A stretch of 64,000 nt of DNA from Caballeronia sp. INDeC2 (lineage in GTDB: Bacteria > Pseudomonadota > Gammaproteobacteria > Burkholderiales > Burkholderiaceae), in contig NZ_JALQDG010000041.1 in assembly GCF_023631325.1 (NCBI RefSeq), positions 124,001 through 188,000 on the forward strand, given 5' to 3'. Under the pieces are notes generated by a model. The model searched no databases. It worked only from the letters and a program-made list of their open reading frames with translations, and had not been told where the DNA came from. The translations under genes were made by a program, and so were the position numbers. This document shows positions 35,891-45,130 of the stretch, piece by piece. Within the stretch, counting starts at the first letter, position 1. Every line of letters begins with the position of its first letter.

Positions 35891-36613
35891 GTGTCCTTGC
35901 AAGACGTGAAAGCCTTCGTATTCGATGTATTCGGCACTGTCGTGGACTGGCGCGCCGGCGTGGCGCGCGAGGCCGCGCCTTTCCTGCAACGTTACGGCGC
36001 AGCAGGCGCGCAGCCTGAAGCTTTCGCCGATGCGTGGCGCAGCCGCTACGTGCCCGCGATGCGCAAGATCATCAGCGGCGAGCGATCGTTCGTGCGGCTC
36101 GATGTGCTGCATCGCGAGAATCTCGTGGATCTGCTGCCGGAATTCGGCATCGATCCGAAAGCGGTACCGTCCGATGTGCTCGACGAACTCAATCTCGCGT
36201 GGCATCGGCTCGATCCGTGGCCCGATTCGATACCGGGCCTGCAACGGCTCAAGGCGTGCCATGTCATCGCGCCGCTTTCGAACGGCAATATCAGGCTGAT
36301 GGTGGATATGGCGAAGCGCGCCGGCTTGCCTTGGGATGCGATTCTCGGCGCGGAGATCGCGCAGATTTACAAGCCCGATCCGCAAGCCTATCTGCGCACA
36401 GCGGATGTGTTGATGTTGAAACCGGAAGAAGTCTGTCTCGTCGCCGCGCATAACGACGATCTCGCCGCGGCGAGAAAGTGCGGCTTGCGCACTGCGTTCA
36501 TCGCGCGTCCGTACGAGCGCGGGCCGCGCCAGACGGTCGATCTGAAAGCCGAGAGCGATTGGGATGTCGTCGCGAACGACATGAACGAACTGGCCGATGC
36601 CGTCGGCGCTTGA
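35891..36613 (+). CDS. Haloacid dehalogenase type II-like HAD hydrolase
   Basis: 240 residues from GTG 35891, chosen because GGAG lies 7 bases upstream and the resulting N-terminus (VSLQDVKAFVFDVFGTVVDWR) is the normal length; ATG 35870 is possible. The nucleophile is D12 (FDVFGT). Other motifs are PLSNGN, KPDPQAY and AAHNDDLAAA. L-2-haloacid dehalogenases replace halogen by hydroxyl, but many relatives are phosphatases of unknown substrate. Confidence 0.88.
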   Translation: MSLQDVKAFVFDVFGTVVDWRAGVAREAAPFLQRYGAAGAQPEAFADAWRSRYVPAMRKIISGERSFVRLDVLHRENLVDLLPEFGIDPKAVPSDVLDELNLAWHRLDPWPDSIPGLQRLKACHVIAPLSNGNIRLMVDMAKRAGLPWDAILGAEIAQIYKPDPQAYLRTADVLMLKPEEVCLVAAHNDDLAAARKCGLRTAFIARPYERGPRQTVDLKAESDWDVVANDMNELADAVGA

Positions 36614-36652
36614 ACGCCACGAACATCGGCCGATGAAACCACTGCAAATGAG

Positions 36653-36946
36653 TTAAGCGGCGCCTTCGACGATGCGGAAATCGCGCACCACGGAATCGCC
36701 CAGCACTTCCAGCGCGTGCTGATAAGTCGCGCTGTTATAGGCGGCGACGGCTGCATCGAGCGAATCGAATTCGATAACCACCGTGCGCTCGATCACGCCT
36801 TCGCCTTGCACCATCGCCGCGACGCCGCGAACGAGCGGACGGCCACCGCCTTCCGCAATGGCTTGTGTTGCAATCTTCGCGTAGTCGGCCGCTTGCTCGG
36901 GCTTCATGATCTTCTTGTACACGCTGACCCAATATCCTTTTGCCAT
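36653..36946 (-). CDS. DUF1330 family protein
   Basis: 97 residues with the dimeric ferredoxin-like fold of DUF1330: MAKGYWVSVYKKIMKPEQAADYA, then GGRPLVRGV, then VVIEFDSLDAAVAAYNSATYQHAL. No catalytic residue is certain; the family is uncharacterised. GGAG is 7 bases upstream of ATG 36946. It converges with the HAD gene 40 bp away. Confidence 0.85.
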   Translation of the reverse strand: MAKGYWVSVYKKIMKPEQAADYAKIATQAIAEGGGRPLVRGVAAMVQGEGVIERTVVIEFDSLDAAVAAYNSATYQHALEVLGDSVVRDFRIVEGAA

Positions 36947-37197
36947 CTGTATCTCCAGTGTTTGACGGGCGCTTTGCGCCATGAGGCGAACGCAACGCGC
37001 ATGTGCGTTCAGTCCGGCGGCCAGCATAGCAAATTCTCGAGCGCGTTTGCCGGCGCCGTCGATTCTGCGCGTTTCAAAGAAAGGTGCTTTCTTGCGCTAG
37101 GGGTTAACCCGTGATGACCAGCGTCATAGACTGCTGTCACTGCTTTCGAACGACACCATGTTCGAAGCCAGGCACCTCATAACACTGGAGTTTCATC

Positions 37198-37497
37198 ATG
37201 AAGTCGATCATCCGCGCAGCTATCGTCGCAACAGCTCTTGTCGTTCCTGTCGCATCGTTCGCGCAAAGCCAGATCACGCGAGCACAGGTTCGCGCCGAAC
37301 TCGCCGCATTGCAGAGCGTCGGTTATCACGTGGGGGACGGGGATCAAGCGCACTATCCCGAAGCGATTCAGGCAGCCGAAGCGAAGCTCGCAGCACGTGA
37401 TGGCGCGACGGCTTATGGCGGCGCGGCTAACGGCACGTCGCAAGCGGGCGGTGCGCGCGTATCGCAATCCGACTGGAATGCGATGTACTCGCGCTAA
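37198..37497 (+). CDS. DUF4148 exported small protein
   Basis: 99 residues. A clear signal peptide (about 1-22, ending SFA) is followed by the DUF4148 core (TRAQVRAELAALQSVGYHV, then HYPEAIQAAEAKL). This periplasmic family is abundant in Burkholderiaceae and has no known role. Some members respond strongly to stress, but nothing here shows its regulation. Confidence 0.9.
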   Translation: MKSIIRAAIVATALVVPVASFAQSQITRAQVRAELAALQSVGYHVGDGDQAHYPEAIQAAEAKLAARDGATAYGGAANGTSQAGGARVSQSDWNAMYSR

Positions 37498-37509
37498 GGC
37501 GTAAAGGCT

Positions 37510-38391
37510 TCAATCCGCGGCGTATTTGCGGTCGAGTTCATCGAAGAGCGGCTTGTTCACGAGCCGTTGACGTTCGGCGAACGGCGCGACGACGGACGGA
37601 TCTTCATCGAGCCGCCCTTGCGATTTCAATGCGCCGAGCGCGGTCTGCATGCCGCGCACGGCGCTTTGCAATGCGGCGTTCGCATACAGCACGAGACTGA
37701 AACCCATGCGCGCCAGATCGGCCTGATCCGTCACGGGCGTCTTGCCGCCGATCACGATGTTGATGAGTTGCGGTGCTTCGAGCAGCTTGGGCAGGGATGC
37801 GATTTGCTCCGGCGTTTCGATAGCTTCGACAAAGAGAATATCGGCGCCCGCTTCGACGAATGCATGCGCGCGTTCGATGGCCGCATCGAAGCCTTCCACC
37901 GCGCATGCATCGGTGCGCGCGATGATCTGAAAGTTATCGTCTTCGCGCGCATCCACCGCCGCGCGTATCTTGCCTGTCATTTCATTCGTCGAGATCACGG
38001 CTTTGCCCGCGAAATGGCCGCATTTCTTCGGCATAACCTGATCTTCCAGCTGAATCGCATCGGCGCCCGCGCGTTCCAGCGTGCGCACCGTATGACGCAC
38101 GTTGAGCGCATTGCCGAAGCCCGTATCCGCATCGACGATAAGAGGCAAGTCCACTGCATCGCGAATGCGCGACGTATGCTCCGCGACTTCCGCGAGACCG
38201 ATGAAGCCGAGATCCGGCATGCCGAGCGACATGTTCGTCACGCCGGCGCCGGTGATGTAAATCGCTTCGAAGCCCAGATCGGCCGCGACGCGCGCACTCA
38301 TCGCATTGAACGCGCCGGGCAAGAGCAGGGCGCTGCGCGCGTTGATCCGTTCGCGAAAGGCGGCACGGCGGCGTGAAGAAGAAGTGGTCAT
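37510..38391 (-). CDS. Isocitrate lyase / PEP mutase-family C-C lyase
   Basis: 293 residues, TIM barrel. The metal-binding DADTG (87-91) and the catalytic loop KKCGH (122-126) are both present, as in methylisocitrate lyase, oxaloacetate hydrolase and related C-C/P-C enzymes. This subgroup usually handles small 2-hydroxy or 2-oxo acids; the substrate is unknown. The gene is third in a minus-strand run with an amidohydrolase and an MFS transporter, which suggests uptake and breakdown of one compound. Confidence 0.9.
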   Translation of the reverse strand: MTTSSSRRRAAFRERINARSALLLPGAFNAMSARVAADLGFEAIYITGAGVTNMSLGMPDLGFIGLAEVAEHTSRIRDAVDLPLIVDADTGFGNALNVRHTVRTLERAGADAIQLEDQVMPKKCGHFAGKAVISTNEMTGKIRAAVDAREDDNFQIIARTDACAVEGFDAAIERAHAFVEAGADILFVEAIETPEQIASLPKLLEAPQLINIVIGGKTPVTDQADLARMGFSLVLYANAALQSAVRGMQTALGALKSQGRLDEDPSVVAPFAERQRLVNKPLFDELDRKYAAD

Positions 38392-38470
38392 GGCTTCGGG
38401 TCCGGAAAGTGGTTTCGTGTCTGGCGTTTGCAATGCTAACCCGCGATGCACGTCGGCGCTTGCGCGGATT

Positions 38471-39355
38471 TCACGCAAAGCGGAACAGGGCGCGCGCTGA
38501 ATCGCGCAACACGACGGTACGCAGCGATGCGTCCGGAATCCAGCGGTCGAGCGCGTCGCGTGACGCGTCGTAGTCGATCACCATTTGATGCTGGGTATGC
38601 GGCCAGTCGCTGCCCCATACGAGCCGCGCCGCGCCGAAAGAGTCGAGCAAGGCGGACGTAAGCGTGTGCCCGAGTCCGACGCCGCTTTCGCCAAAGACAC
38701 TGCGATAAGCCGCCGATAACTTGACCCACACGTGCCCGCTCTTCGCCGTCGTCAGAAGATAGCGAAAGCCTGGATCGTCGATGCCGAATGCGGGATCGGG
38801 ACGGCCGAAATGATCGACCACGATTGTGCAGCCTTGTTCGAGCAGCGGCGTGACGAGCATCGGCAAATCCACTGCATCGCGATGAATTTCGACATGCCAG
38901 CCAAGCGCATTGATGCGCCTAAATAATTCGCGCCAGTGCAATGCGCGCAGATCGGGCAATGCAAGGCCGATAAGATTCAGCCGCATGCCGACGACACCAT
39001 GCGCCGCGAGATGCTGCAATCCATCATCGCTGATCGATGAATCGATGACGGCCACGCCGCGAAAGCGCTGCGGATAACGCTGCAGCACATCGAGGAAAAA
39101 TGAATTGTCCGTACCCAGAAAACTGGGCTGCACGAGCACTGAATGCGATATGCCGTTCGCTCGCAAATGTTCTGCGTAGGCATCGAGCGTCGCATCGTAG
39201 TCGGGTGCGTGACGGCGATGCGGCGCGAGCGGAAGACCCCGCACGAAGACATGCGCGTGACTGTCGATAGCTTCGATTGCCGCAGGCGTCGATGCTAGCC
39301 ATTGCTCGTCGGCGAGCGTGGAGTGAAGTGAATGCGTCATGGATAGATCAGACAT
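38471..39355 (-). CDS. TIM-barrel amidohydrolase (2-pyrone-4,6-dicarboxylate hydrolase-like)
   Basis: 294 residues. The IDSHAHVF start, VVDHFGRPD in the middle and LVWGSDWPHTQ near the end follow the amidohydrolase_2 / LigI pattern, which acts on lactones or decarboxylates aromatics. The start at 39355 overlaps the MFS stop by 8 bp; ATG 39340 is equally possible. It belongs with the MFS and PEP mutase-like genes in one operon. Confidence 0.88.
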   Translation of the reverse strand: MSDLSMTHSLHSTLADEQWLASTPAAIEAIDSHAHVFVRGLPLAPHRRHAPDYDATLDAYAEHLRANGISHSVLVQPSFLGTDNSFFLDVLQRYPQRFRGVAVIDSSISDDGLQHLAAHGVVGMRLNLIGLALPDLRALHWRELFRRINALGWHVEIHRDAVDLPMLVTPLLEQGCTIVVDHFGRPDPAFGIDDPGFRYLLTTAKSGHVWVKLSAAYRSVFGESGVGLGHTLTSALLDSFGAARLVWGSDWPHTQHQMVIDYDASRDALDRWIPDASLRTVVLRDSARALFRFA

Positions 39356-40630
39356 GCGTGGGCGATCGCTCGCTCGATGCGGTTTGAGCGGGCACGGTCG
39401 CAATACGGCGGCCCTTCGTTTCGGGCAACAGCAGCGCGGCCACGACGACGAGTCCATACGCGATGCCCGCATCGATGCCGAGCGCCTGTCCGATCGGCAT
39501 CGAATTGCCCATATGCCCGACGAGCACCGGAAATACAGCGGACACCACGCGCCCGAAGTTATAGCAAAAGCCGACACCCGTGCCGCGCACGCCTTGCGGA
39601 TATAACTCGTTGAAGAGCGCACCGAGCGTCGCCGGAATGCCCGCGGAAAACAAGCCGAGCGGAAAGCTCAACATGAGCATCGCAACATCGCCGATCGGCA
39701 AGAACACGTAGACATTGACCGTGACCGCGCAGCAGACCGCGAAAAGAATCACGTTTTTACGGCGGCCGATCTTGTCTTGAAGCCACGCACTGACAAAGCA
39801 TCCGATGACGAACGCGGTTATCACGACCGCCAGATAGCCGCCCGTGCCGAGCACCGACAAGTGGCGCTCCGTTTTCAGGTAAGTCGGAAGCCATGTTGTA
39901 ATGGCGTGATAACCGCCATGCGCGCCGAGTCCAATCAATCCGCCGACGATTGTGGTGCGCAATACCGAAGGATGAAAGATGCCGGCGAGAATCGCGAACG
40001 TGCCCTGACGCTGGGCATGACCTTGTTCGACGGCTTTCGTTTCGCGCGGCGGTTCCTCGATATTGCGGCGCATATAGATGACGAGTAGCGCCGGAAGCAG
40101 GCCGACCGCAAATAACACACGCCAGGCCCAATCCGGTGAAACCCACGAAAATACGACGGTATAGAGCAATACCGCGCCGGCCCAGCCGAAGCCCCACGCG
40201 CTTTGCACGATGCCCATAGCTTTGCCGCGATGTTTCGCGCGAATCGTTTCGCTGAGCAATACTGCGCCCGCCGTCCATTCACCGCCGAAGCCGAGTCCTT
40301 GAAGCGACTTGAGTACGAGCAATTGCTCGAAGTTCTGCGCGAAGGCGCTGAGAAACGTAAGAGCGAAAACCAGAGAACAGTCACCTGCAAAGCTTTGACG
40401 CGCCCGATGCGATCGGACAGCACGCCCGCGAGCAGACCGCCCAATGCGCCCGCAACGAGCGTCGCGCCGCCGATCAGGCCAGCCTGTCCTTTACCGATGC
40501 CCCACGTCGCGATGAGTGTCGGAATGACGAGACTGAATACTTGCGTGTCGACGCCGTCGAGCGCCCAGCCTCCGAAGCATCCCCATAGCGTGCGTCTTTC
40601 CGCCGTGGAAATTTCACGGTACCAATTCAT
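39348..40630 (-). pseudogene. MFS transporter interrupted by a single-base frameshift
   Basis: The first 90 codons (from ATG 40630, with AGGAGA 7 bases upstream) read as an MFS N-terminus: GWALDGVDTQVFSLVIPTL, then VLSDRIGRVKALQ. The remaining about 335 codons continue the same protein in another frame (FLSAFAQNFEQLLVLKSLQGLGF onward to 39348). The frames meet at about 40356-40361, where one base seems to be missing. Otherwise the protein is full length and well conserved, so this is either a recent mutation or a sequencing error. The intact form would be a metabolite:H+ symporter serving the two downstream enzymes. Confidence 0.85.
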
Positions 40631-40756
40631 CTTATGTCTCCTGTGCGAGCGCCGGGCCGGCTCTTGTTCAATATGCCACTGCATTCTAGAAACGAATGCC
40701 GACCTCGCATACTATGGATACGTTCGTTTTTCATAGCATTTTGATATGCTCGATCT

Positions 40757-41638
40757 ATGGAGACGCGTAACCTCAAATACTTTCTCGCCGTAGTCGATGC
40801 CGGCAGCGTCACGCGCGCCGCCGAAGTGCTCGACATCGCGCAACCCGCATTGAGCCAGGCGCTTTCCCGCATGGAGCGCGATCTGGGCGTGAAGCTTTTC
40901 GAGCGCACGCGTCGCGGGGCGCAATTGACACCGGCAGGCGAGGCGATCGTCGAAGACATACGATTGAGCGTGGCGCGCATCGATGCCGCATCGCATCGCG
41001 CACGGGAAATCGGCGCGCAGCGTGGCGGGCGTTTGACGATCGGCTTTGCATCGGCGGCGCTTTTCAATCTTTTACCTCGCGCGATTGCCGCGTTGCGTGG
41101 GGAAGTGTCGAATGTCGAGCTCACGCTCAGGGAAATGAGCAATGCGGAGCAGGCGAGCGCGCTGGAGAAAGGCACGATCGATATCGGTTTGCTGCATACG
41201 CCCGTCGCGGTGGGGGGACGCATGCGCGAAAAGCTCATCGTAAGAGAACGCTTGCTCGCGGTGCTGCCGCAATCTTTTGCGATCGGCGACGATGGAAGAG
41301 TCGGCCTCAAGGATCTTTCCGACGCGGGCCTGGTGTGGTTTCCCAGCGATCAATTACCAGTTGTCCGCGCGGGCATTCTGAGTGCGTTTCGCAAGGCGGG
41401 TTGCGAGGCGAATGTCGTGCAGGACGCGAATCGCTCGCTGACTGTGCTTGCTTGCGTCGCGGCGGGATGCGGCGCGTCGCTACTGCCGCAATCGGTGACG
41501 GCACTGCAATTTGCCGGCGTGCGCTTTTGCGATGTGCGCGACGGCGATAACCTGCCGCCGTTCGAACTCAGCGCAATATGGCCGATGCGCTCGCGCCCCA
41601 CACTGGCGGATCGCTTCGCGGCCTTGCTCGAAGCATGA
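40757..41638 (+). CDS. LysR-family transcriptional regulator
   Basis: 293 residues, full-length LysR: HTH (LKYFLAVVDAGSVTRAAEVL, then IAQPALSQALSRMERDLG) and effector domain. It is divergent from the MFS/amidohydrolase/lyase operon across a 126-bp gap, the usual position for a regulator of that operon. It resembles CatR/BenM-type and tricarballylate-type LysRs only in general features. An alpha/beta hydrolase gene follows 10 bp downstream and is likely co-transcribed. Confidence 0.92.
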   Translation: METRNLKYFLAVVDAGSVTRAAEVLDIAQPALSQALSRMERDLGVKLFERTRRGAQLTPAGEAIVEDIRLSVARIDAASHRAREIGAQRGGRLTIGFASAALFNLLPRAIAALRGEVSNVELTLREMSNAEQASALEKGTIDIGLLHTPVAVGGRMREKLIVRERLLAVLPQSFAIGDDGRVGLKDLSDAGLVWFPSDQLPVVRAGILSAFRKAGCEANVVQDANRSLTVLACVAAGCGASLLPQSVTALQFAGVRFCDVRDGDNLPPFELSAIWPMRSRPTLADRFAALLEA

Positions 41639-41648
41639 GGAGACATGC

Positions 41649-42824
41649 ATGAATGAAATTTCGAACGATCTGCCGCTGCCGGAAGGCATTCGCACACGCA
41701 TGATCGACAACGGCAATGGTCTTTCGATGCATGTGCTCGAAGCCGGATTCGATGCGCCTGAGCGCCCCTGTATCGTGCTCTTGCACGGCTTTCCGGAAAT
41801 TGCGTATAGCTGGCGCAAGATCATGAAGCCGCTCGCGGATGCTGGCTTTCATGTTATCGCACCCGATCAACGAGGTTATGGCCGCACGATCGGCGCTTCT
41901 CTATTCGATGCCGATCTGGGCGAGTTCAACTTCCCGAATCTCGTGCGCGATGTGCTGGGTCTCGTCTCGGCGCTGGGTTATCGCAGGGTTGCATCGGTAG
42001 TCGGTCATGACTTCGGCTCGCCCGTGGCCGCGTGGTGTGCATTGATTCGCCCCGATGTGTTCGCCTCCGTCGTGATGATGAGCGCGCCCTTCGCGGGGCC
42101 GCCGGCATTTGCGTTCAACACCGCGAGAGACGAGGCGAGACTCGCGCGCGTCGAAACGGCTGCATCGGTGATGGCGGAGGCAGTGGCGGGACTCGCATCG
42201 CTCGATCCGCCGCGCAAGCATTATCAATGGTATTACTCGAGCGCGCAGGCTAACGACGATATGTGCCATGCGCCGCAAGGGATCGCGGCGTTTTTGCGCG
42301 CGTATTACTACGTCAAGAGCGCGGACTGGCCGGGCAATCATCCTCATCCGCTTGAATCCATCACGCCGGATCAACTCGCGATGCTGCCGACGTATTACGT
42401 GATGCATGCCGATGCGACGATGCCGCAGACGGTCGCGGAACATATGCGGAACGCCGGCCAGATCACGGCATGCGCTTGGCTATCCGATCGGGATTTGAAC
42501 ATCTATGCAAGCGAATATGCGCGGACCGGATTTCAGGGCGGATTGAACTGGTACCGCTGCGGCACCGACCCGCGTTATGCAGCTGAGTTACGGACGTGGT
42601 CGGGATGCACGATCAACGTGCCGTCGTGCTTCATCGCGGGCGCGAGCGATTGGGGCTATTATCAGCGCCCGGGAGATTTCGAAGCAATGCGGGTTCTCGC
42701 GTGCACCAATTTTCGCGCAACACATCTTATCGAAGGCGCGGGGCATTGGGTGCAACAGGAGCAGCCCAGCACGGTCGTTAGCCGCATTCTCCGTTTTCTG
42801 AGGCAGGATGCGCCCGCCATATAA
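41649..42824 (+). CDS. Epoxide hydrolase-like alpha/beta hydrolase
   Basis: 391 residues. The oxyanion motif HGFPE (46-50) and nucleophile D121 in VVGHDFGS put it in the epoxide hydrolase / haloalkane dehalogenase branch, where Asp replaces Ser. The catalytic His is in GAGHWVQQEQP near the end. Two Tyr candidates for epoxide opening lie in the cap region. GAGGAG 8 bases upstream fixes the start. Substrate unknown. Confidence 0.9.
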   Translation: MNEISNDLPLPEGIRTRMIDNGNGLSMHVLEAGFDAPERPCIVLLHGFPEIAYSWRKIMKPLADAGFHVIAPDQRGYGRTIGASLFDADLGEFNFPNLVRDVLGLVSALGYRRVASVVGHDFGSPVAAWCALIRPDVFASVVMMSAPFAGPPAFAFNTARDEARLARVETAASVMAEAVAGLASLDPPRKHYQWYYSSAQANDDMCHAPQGIAAFLRAYYYVKSADWPGNHPHPLESITPDQLAMLPTYYVMHADATMPQTVAEHMRNAGQITACAWLSDRDLNIYASEYARTGFQGGLNWYRCGTDPRYAAELRTWSGCTINVPSCFIAGASDWGYYQRPGDFEAMRVLACTNFRATHLIEGAGHWVQQEQPSTVVSRILRFLRQDAPAI

Positions 42825-42980
42825 CGAGCGGAAACGGAAAGTTGTATCCAGACGTGTATGAAGTTTCTTGTTGTAAGAGTTGCCGATGTATCGGCGAGTA
42901 GCAGGAACTTCGACAAAGGCGCTATTGTCCACGAGCCTCGCGGCCTTTGAAGGTCGGCGATCATCGCGAGGAGAGTATCG

Positions 42981-44174
42981 ATGGATAAAGGACGTGTTGC
43001 CGCGCTCGACGCAGGTCGGGCGCTCGCGATCGTCGGGGTAGTCGCAGTACACCTGTCGTTTCAATTCCCCAATCTGCCTGGCGCCGTGACGCTCATTGCG
43101 CGCATGGGCCAATACGGCGTGCAGCTTTTCTTCGTGATCAGCGCGATCACGATCTTCATGACGCTCGAAATGGATCACGCGCGCTGCGCGGATGCGCGCC
43201 ATGTCACATTGCGCTTCTATATCAAACGCTTCTTTCGCATCGCACCGATGTACTACGCGGCGATCGCGGTATATGGCCTCATCAGCTATGGCGCGGCGCG
43301 CTCGGGCATCGAGCGCGCATGGATTCTCGGCACGCATGGCCCTATGGACGTATTGCTCAACATGCTTTTCCTGCATGCGCTGTCGCCGACGGCGATCAAT
43401 AACGTCGTGCCGGGAGGATGGTCGATCGGTGTCGAAATGCTGTTCTATATGATCGCGCCGCTGCTGTTCTTCCTCGCGATGAACCGCGCGCGGCTGCTGC
43501 TCGCTTCCGTCCTGCTTCTGGGCCTTTCGTGTGCGGTGATGTCGATGAGCGATTGCAACGGTAGCCTCGATTGCAATGTCGCCAATAACACGTTCAGCTA
43601 TTTCTGGCCGCCCGTGCAAGGGCCGTGCTTCATCATCGGCATGTGGGCGTGGTATGCATTCCGCTCGCACTTGCTCGGCGCGTCCAATGTCACGAGGCGG
43701 GTATCGTTCCTCTATTTTTCGCTCGCGTTAGTTTTTGCACTCGCGACCGCTGCGCTTGGCGTATGGCTCGACAAGGCGCATGCACTCGCGCCCGTGTTCG
43801 CCGCATGCAGCGCCGTGGCGTTCCTTTTGTTCGTGTGTTCGCGTCACGCCCGCAAGCGCCGCGATGTGCAAGCAGCTCCGCGCGCCAGGTTTATCCGACG
43901 CTGCGCCGCCGCGCTCGGCCGCGAAAGTTACGGCATTTATCTCTGGCACTTCATCTGCGTCTATATGACGTTTCATTTCTTCGATCGCACATTCGGAGAG
44001 AAGAATGGCGAGACTTCGCTCGCGCTATTCGGTGCGACATTGATCGCGGTGCTCGTGGTCTCTTATGCACTCTCGCGCGTATCGGACAGGCTGATTCAAG
44101 GGCGTGCGACGCGCTTGTCGAGGCATCTGCTCGCGTCGGTCGATCGACGTTTTCATCTGACGCGTGACGCGTGA
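42981..44174 (+). CDS. Acyltransferase 3-family membrane protein
   Basis: 397 residues, about 10 membrane helices. The family hallmarks are near the N-terminus (RVAALDAGRALAIVGVVAVHL, with the catalytic-type His) and in GVQLFFVISAITIF and RFYIKRFFRIAPMYY; FGRESYGIYLWHF-like code is near the end. Such proteins O-acylate cell-surface sugars (LPS, exopolysaccharide, Nod factors). GAGGAGA precedes the ATG. No polysaccharide genes are adjacent. Confidence 0.9.
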   Translation: MDKGRVAALDAGRALAIVGVVAVHLSFQFPNLPGAVTLIARMGQYGVQLFFVISAITIFMTLEMDHARCADARHVTLRFYIKRFFRIAPMYYAAIAVYGLISYGAARSGIERAWILGTHGPMDVLLNMLFLHALSPTAINNVVPGGWSIGVEMLFYMIAPLLFFLAMNRARLLLASVLLLGLSCAVMSMSDCNGSLDCNVANNTFSYFWPPVQGPCFIIGMWAWYAFRSHLLGASNVTRRVSFLYFSLALVFALATAALGVWLDKAHALAPVFAACSAVAFLLFVCSRHARKRRDVQAAPRARFIRRCAAALGRESYGIYLWHFICVYMTFHFFDRTFGEKNGETSLALFGATLIAVLVVSYALSRVSDRLIQGRATRLSRHLLASVDRRFHLTRDA

Positions 44175-44179
44175 CGCTT

Positions 44180-45110
44180 AGCCGCGAACGGCGTGCGGGC
44201 TTCGCATCGAATGCAATGACTTTACTCCGCGTCCACGCGTGCGATACAGCACGATACTTGCGGCCAGCGTCGCCAGTTCGATGATGGCGACGGTCATCCA
44301 TATGCCTCTCGGTCCGAACCATTCGGTTCAACAGCCGCTGATCGCGACATTGATCGCAGCGGGCACGAACGCGAGTGCGCAGCACGGCAATGCATCGGGC
44401 AGAAGCGCTTGCGCGGCCGGACTGTCAGGCACGAAAAGCGCGCCCAGCGGTTGTGCGAGCGTAAGAATCGCGAAGGCGGCGGCGAGCGCGAAACCGGCCG
44501 TGACGACGATGCCGATCGAAAATGCGCGCGAGACGGCGTGCGCTTCGCTCGCGCCGCGTTGAAAGTTCACGATCGGCTGCATGCCCCGCACGAGCGCGAC
44601 CATCGTGACCGACGCGATCATCGTCATGTATTCGACGACGGCGAATGAAACGAGTCCCGTGTCGCCGAGCTAGCGCAGCACTGCGTGATTGAACGCGAAG
44701 ATCGTAACGCTCGGCGCGATCTCACCAAGAGACTCCAATCCGCTGTTATAGGCCATGCGCCATGCGTGATCGAGCCGCGAATGCGTGGGCTACTGGACGA
44801 ACGTGTCGTGCCTTGATGAAGTGCCAGGCCAGCATCGGGATGCACGCGAGCGCCTGACTGATGCCCGAAGCGAGCGCCGCGCCGCGCATGCCCCATTGCA
44901 CGTGAGCCACCACGCACCATGTCAACGCGATATCGGCGATGCCGCCCGCAATCAGACAGATAAGCCCGAACCTGGCCGCGCCTTCGATGCGCAAGAAGAG
45001 TTCGAGTGCATAACATGCAGTGGGGAACAGCACGAACGGCGCATAGGCATGCAGGAAGTCTTTTGCAAGGCGCGCGAGTTTATCGCGAGCGTCTGTCCAT
45101 TGCACGATTC
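44180..45110 (-). pseudogene. Decayed MATE-family efflux transporter gene
   Basis: Three blocks in different states remain on the minus strand. 45105-44746 reads as MATE middle helices (APFVLFPTACYALELFLRIE, IADIALTWCVV). 44685-44328 continues in another frame (TMIASVTMVALVRGMQPIVN), with an in-frame stop near 44670 and another at 44328. Bases below 44328 encode a C-terminal helix in the same frame (WFGPRGIWMTVAIIELA). The N-terminal third is missing and about 30 residues appear to be deleted near 44330. Several independent lesions make this a true pseudogene. Confidence 0.8.
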
Positions 45111-45130
45111 GCGCCTAACATTGTTATGCG

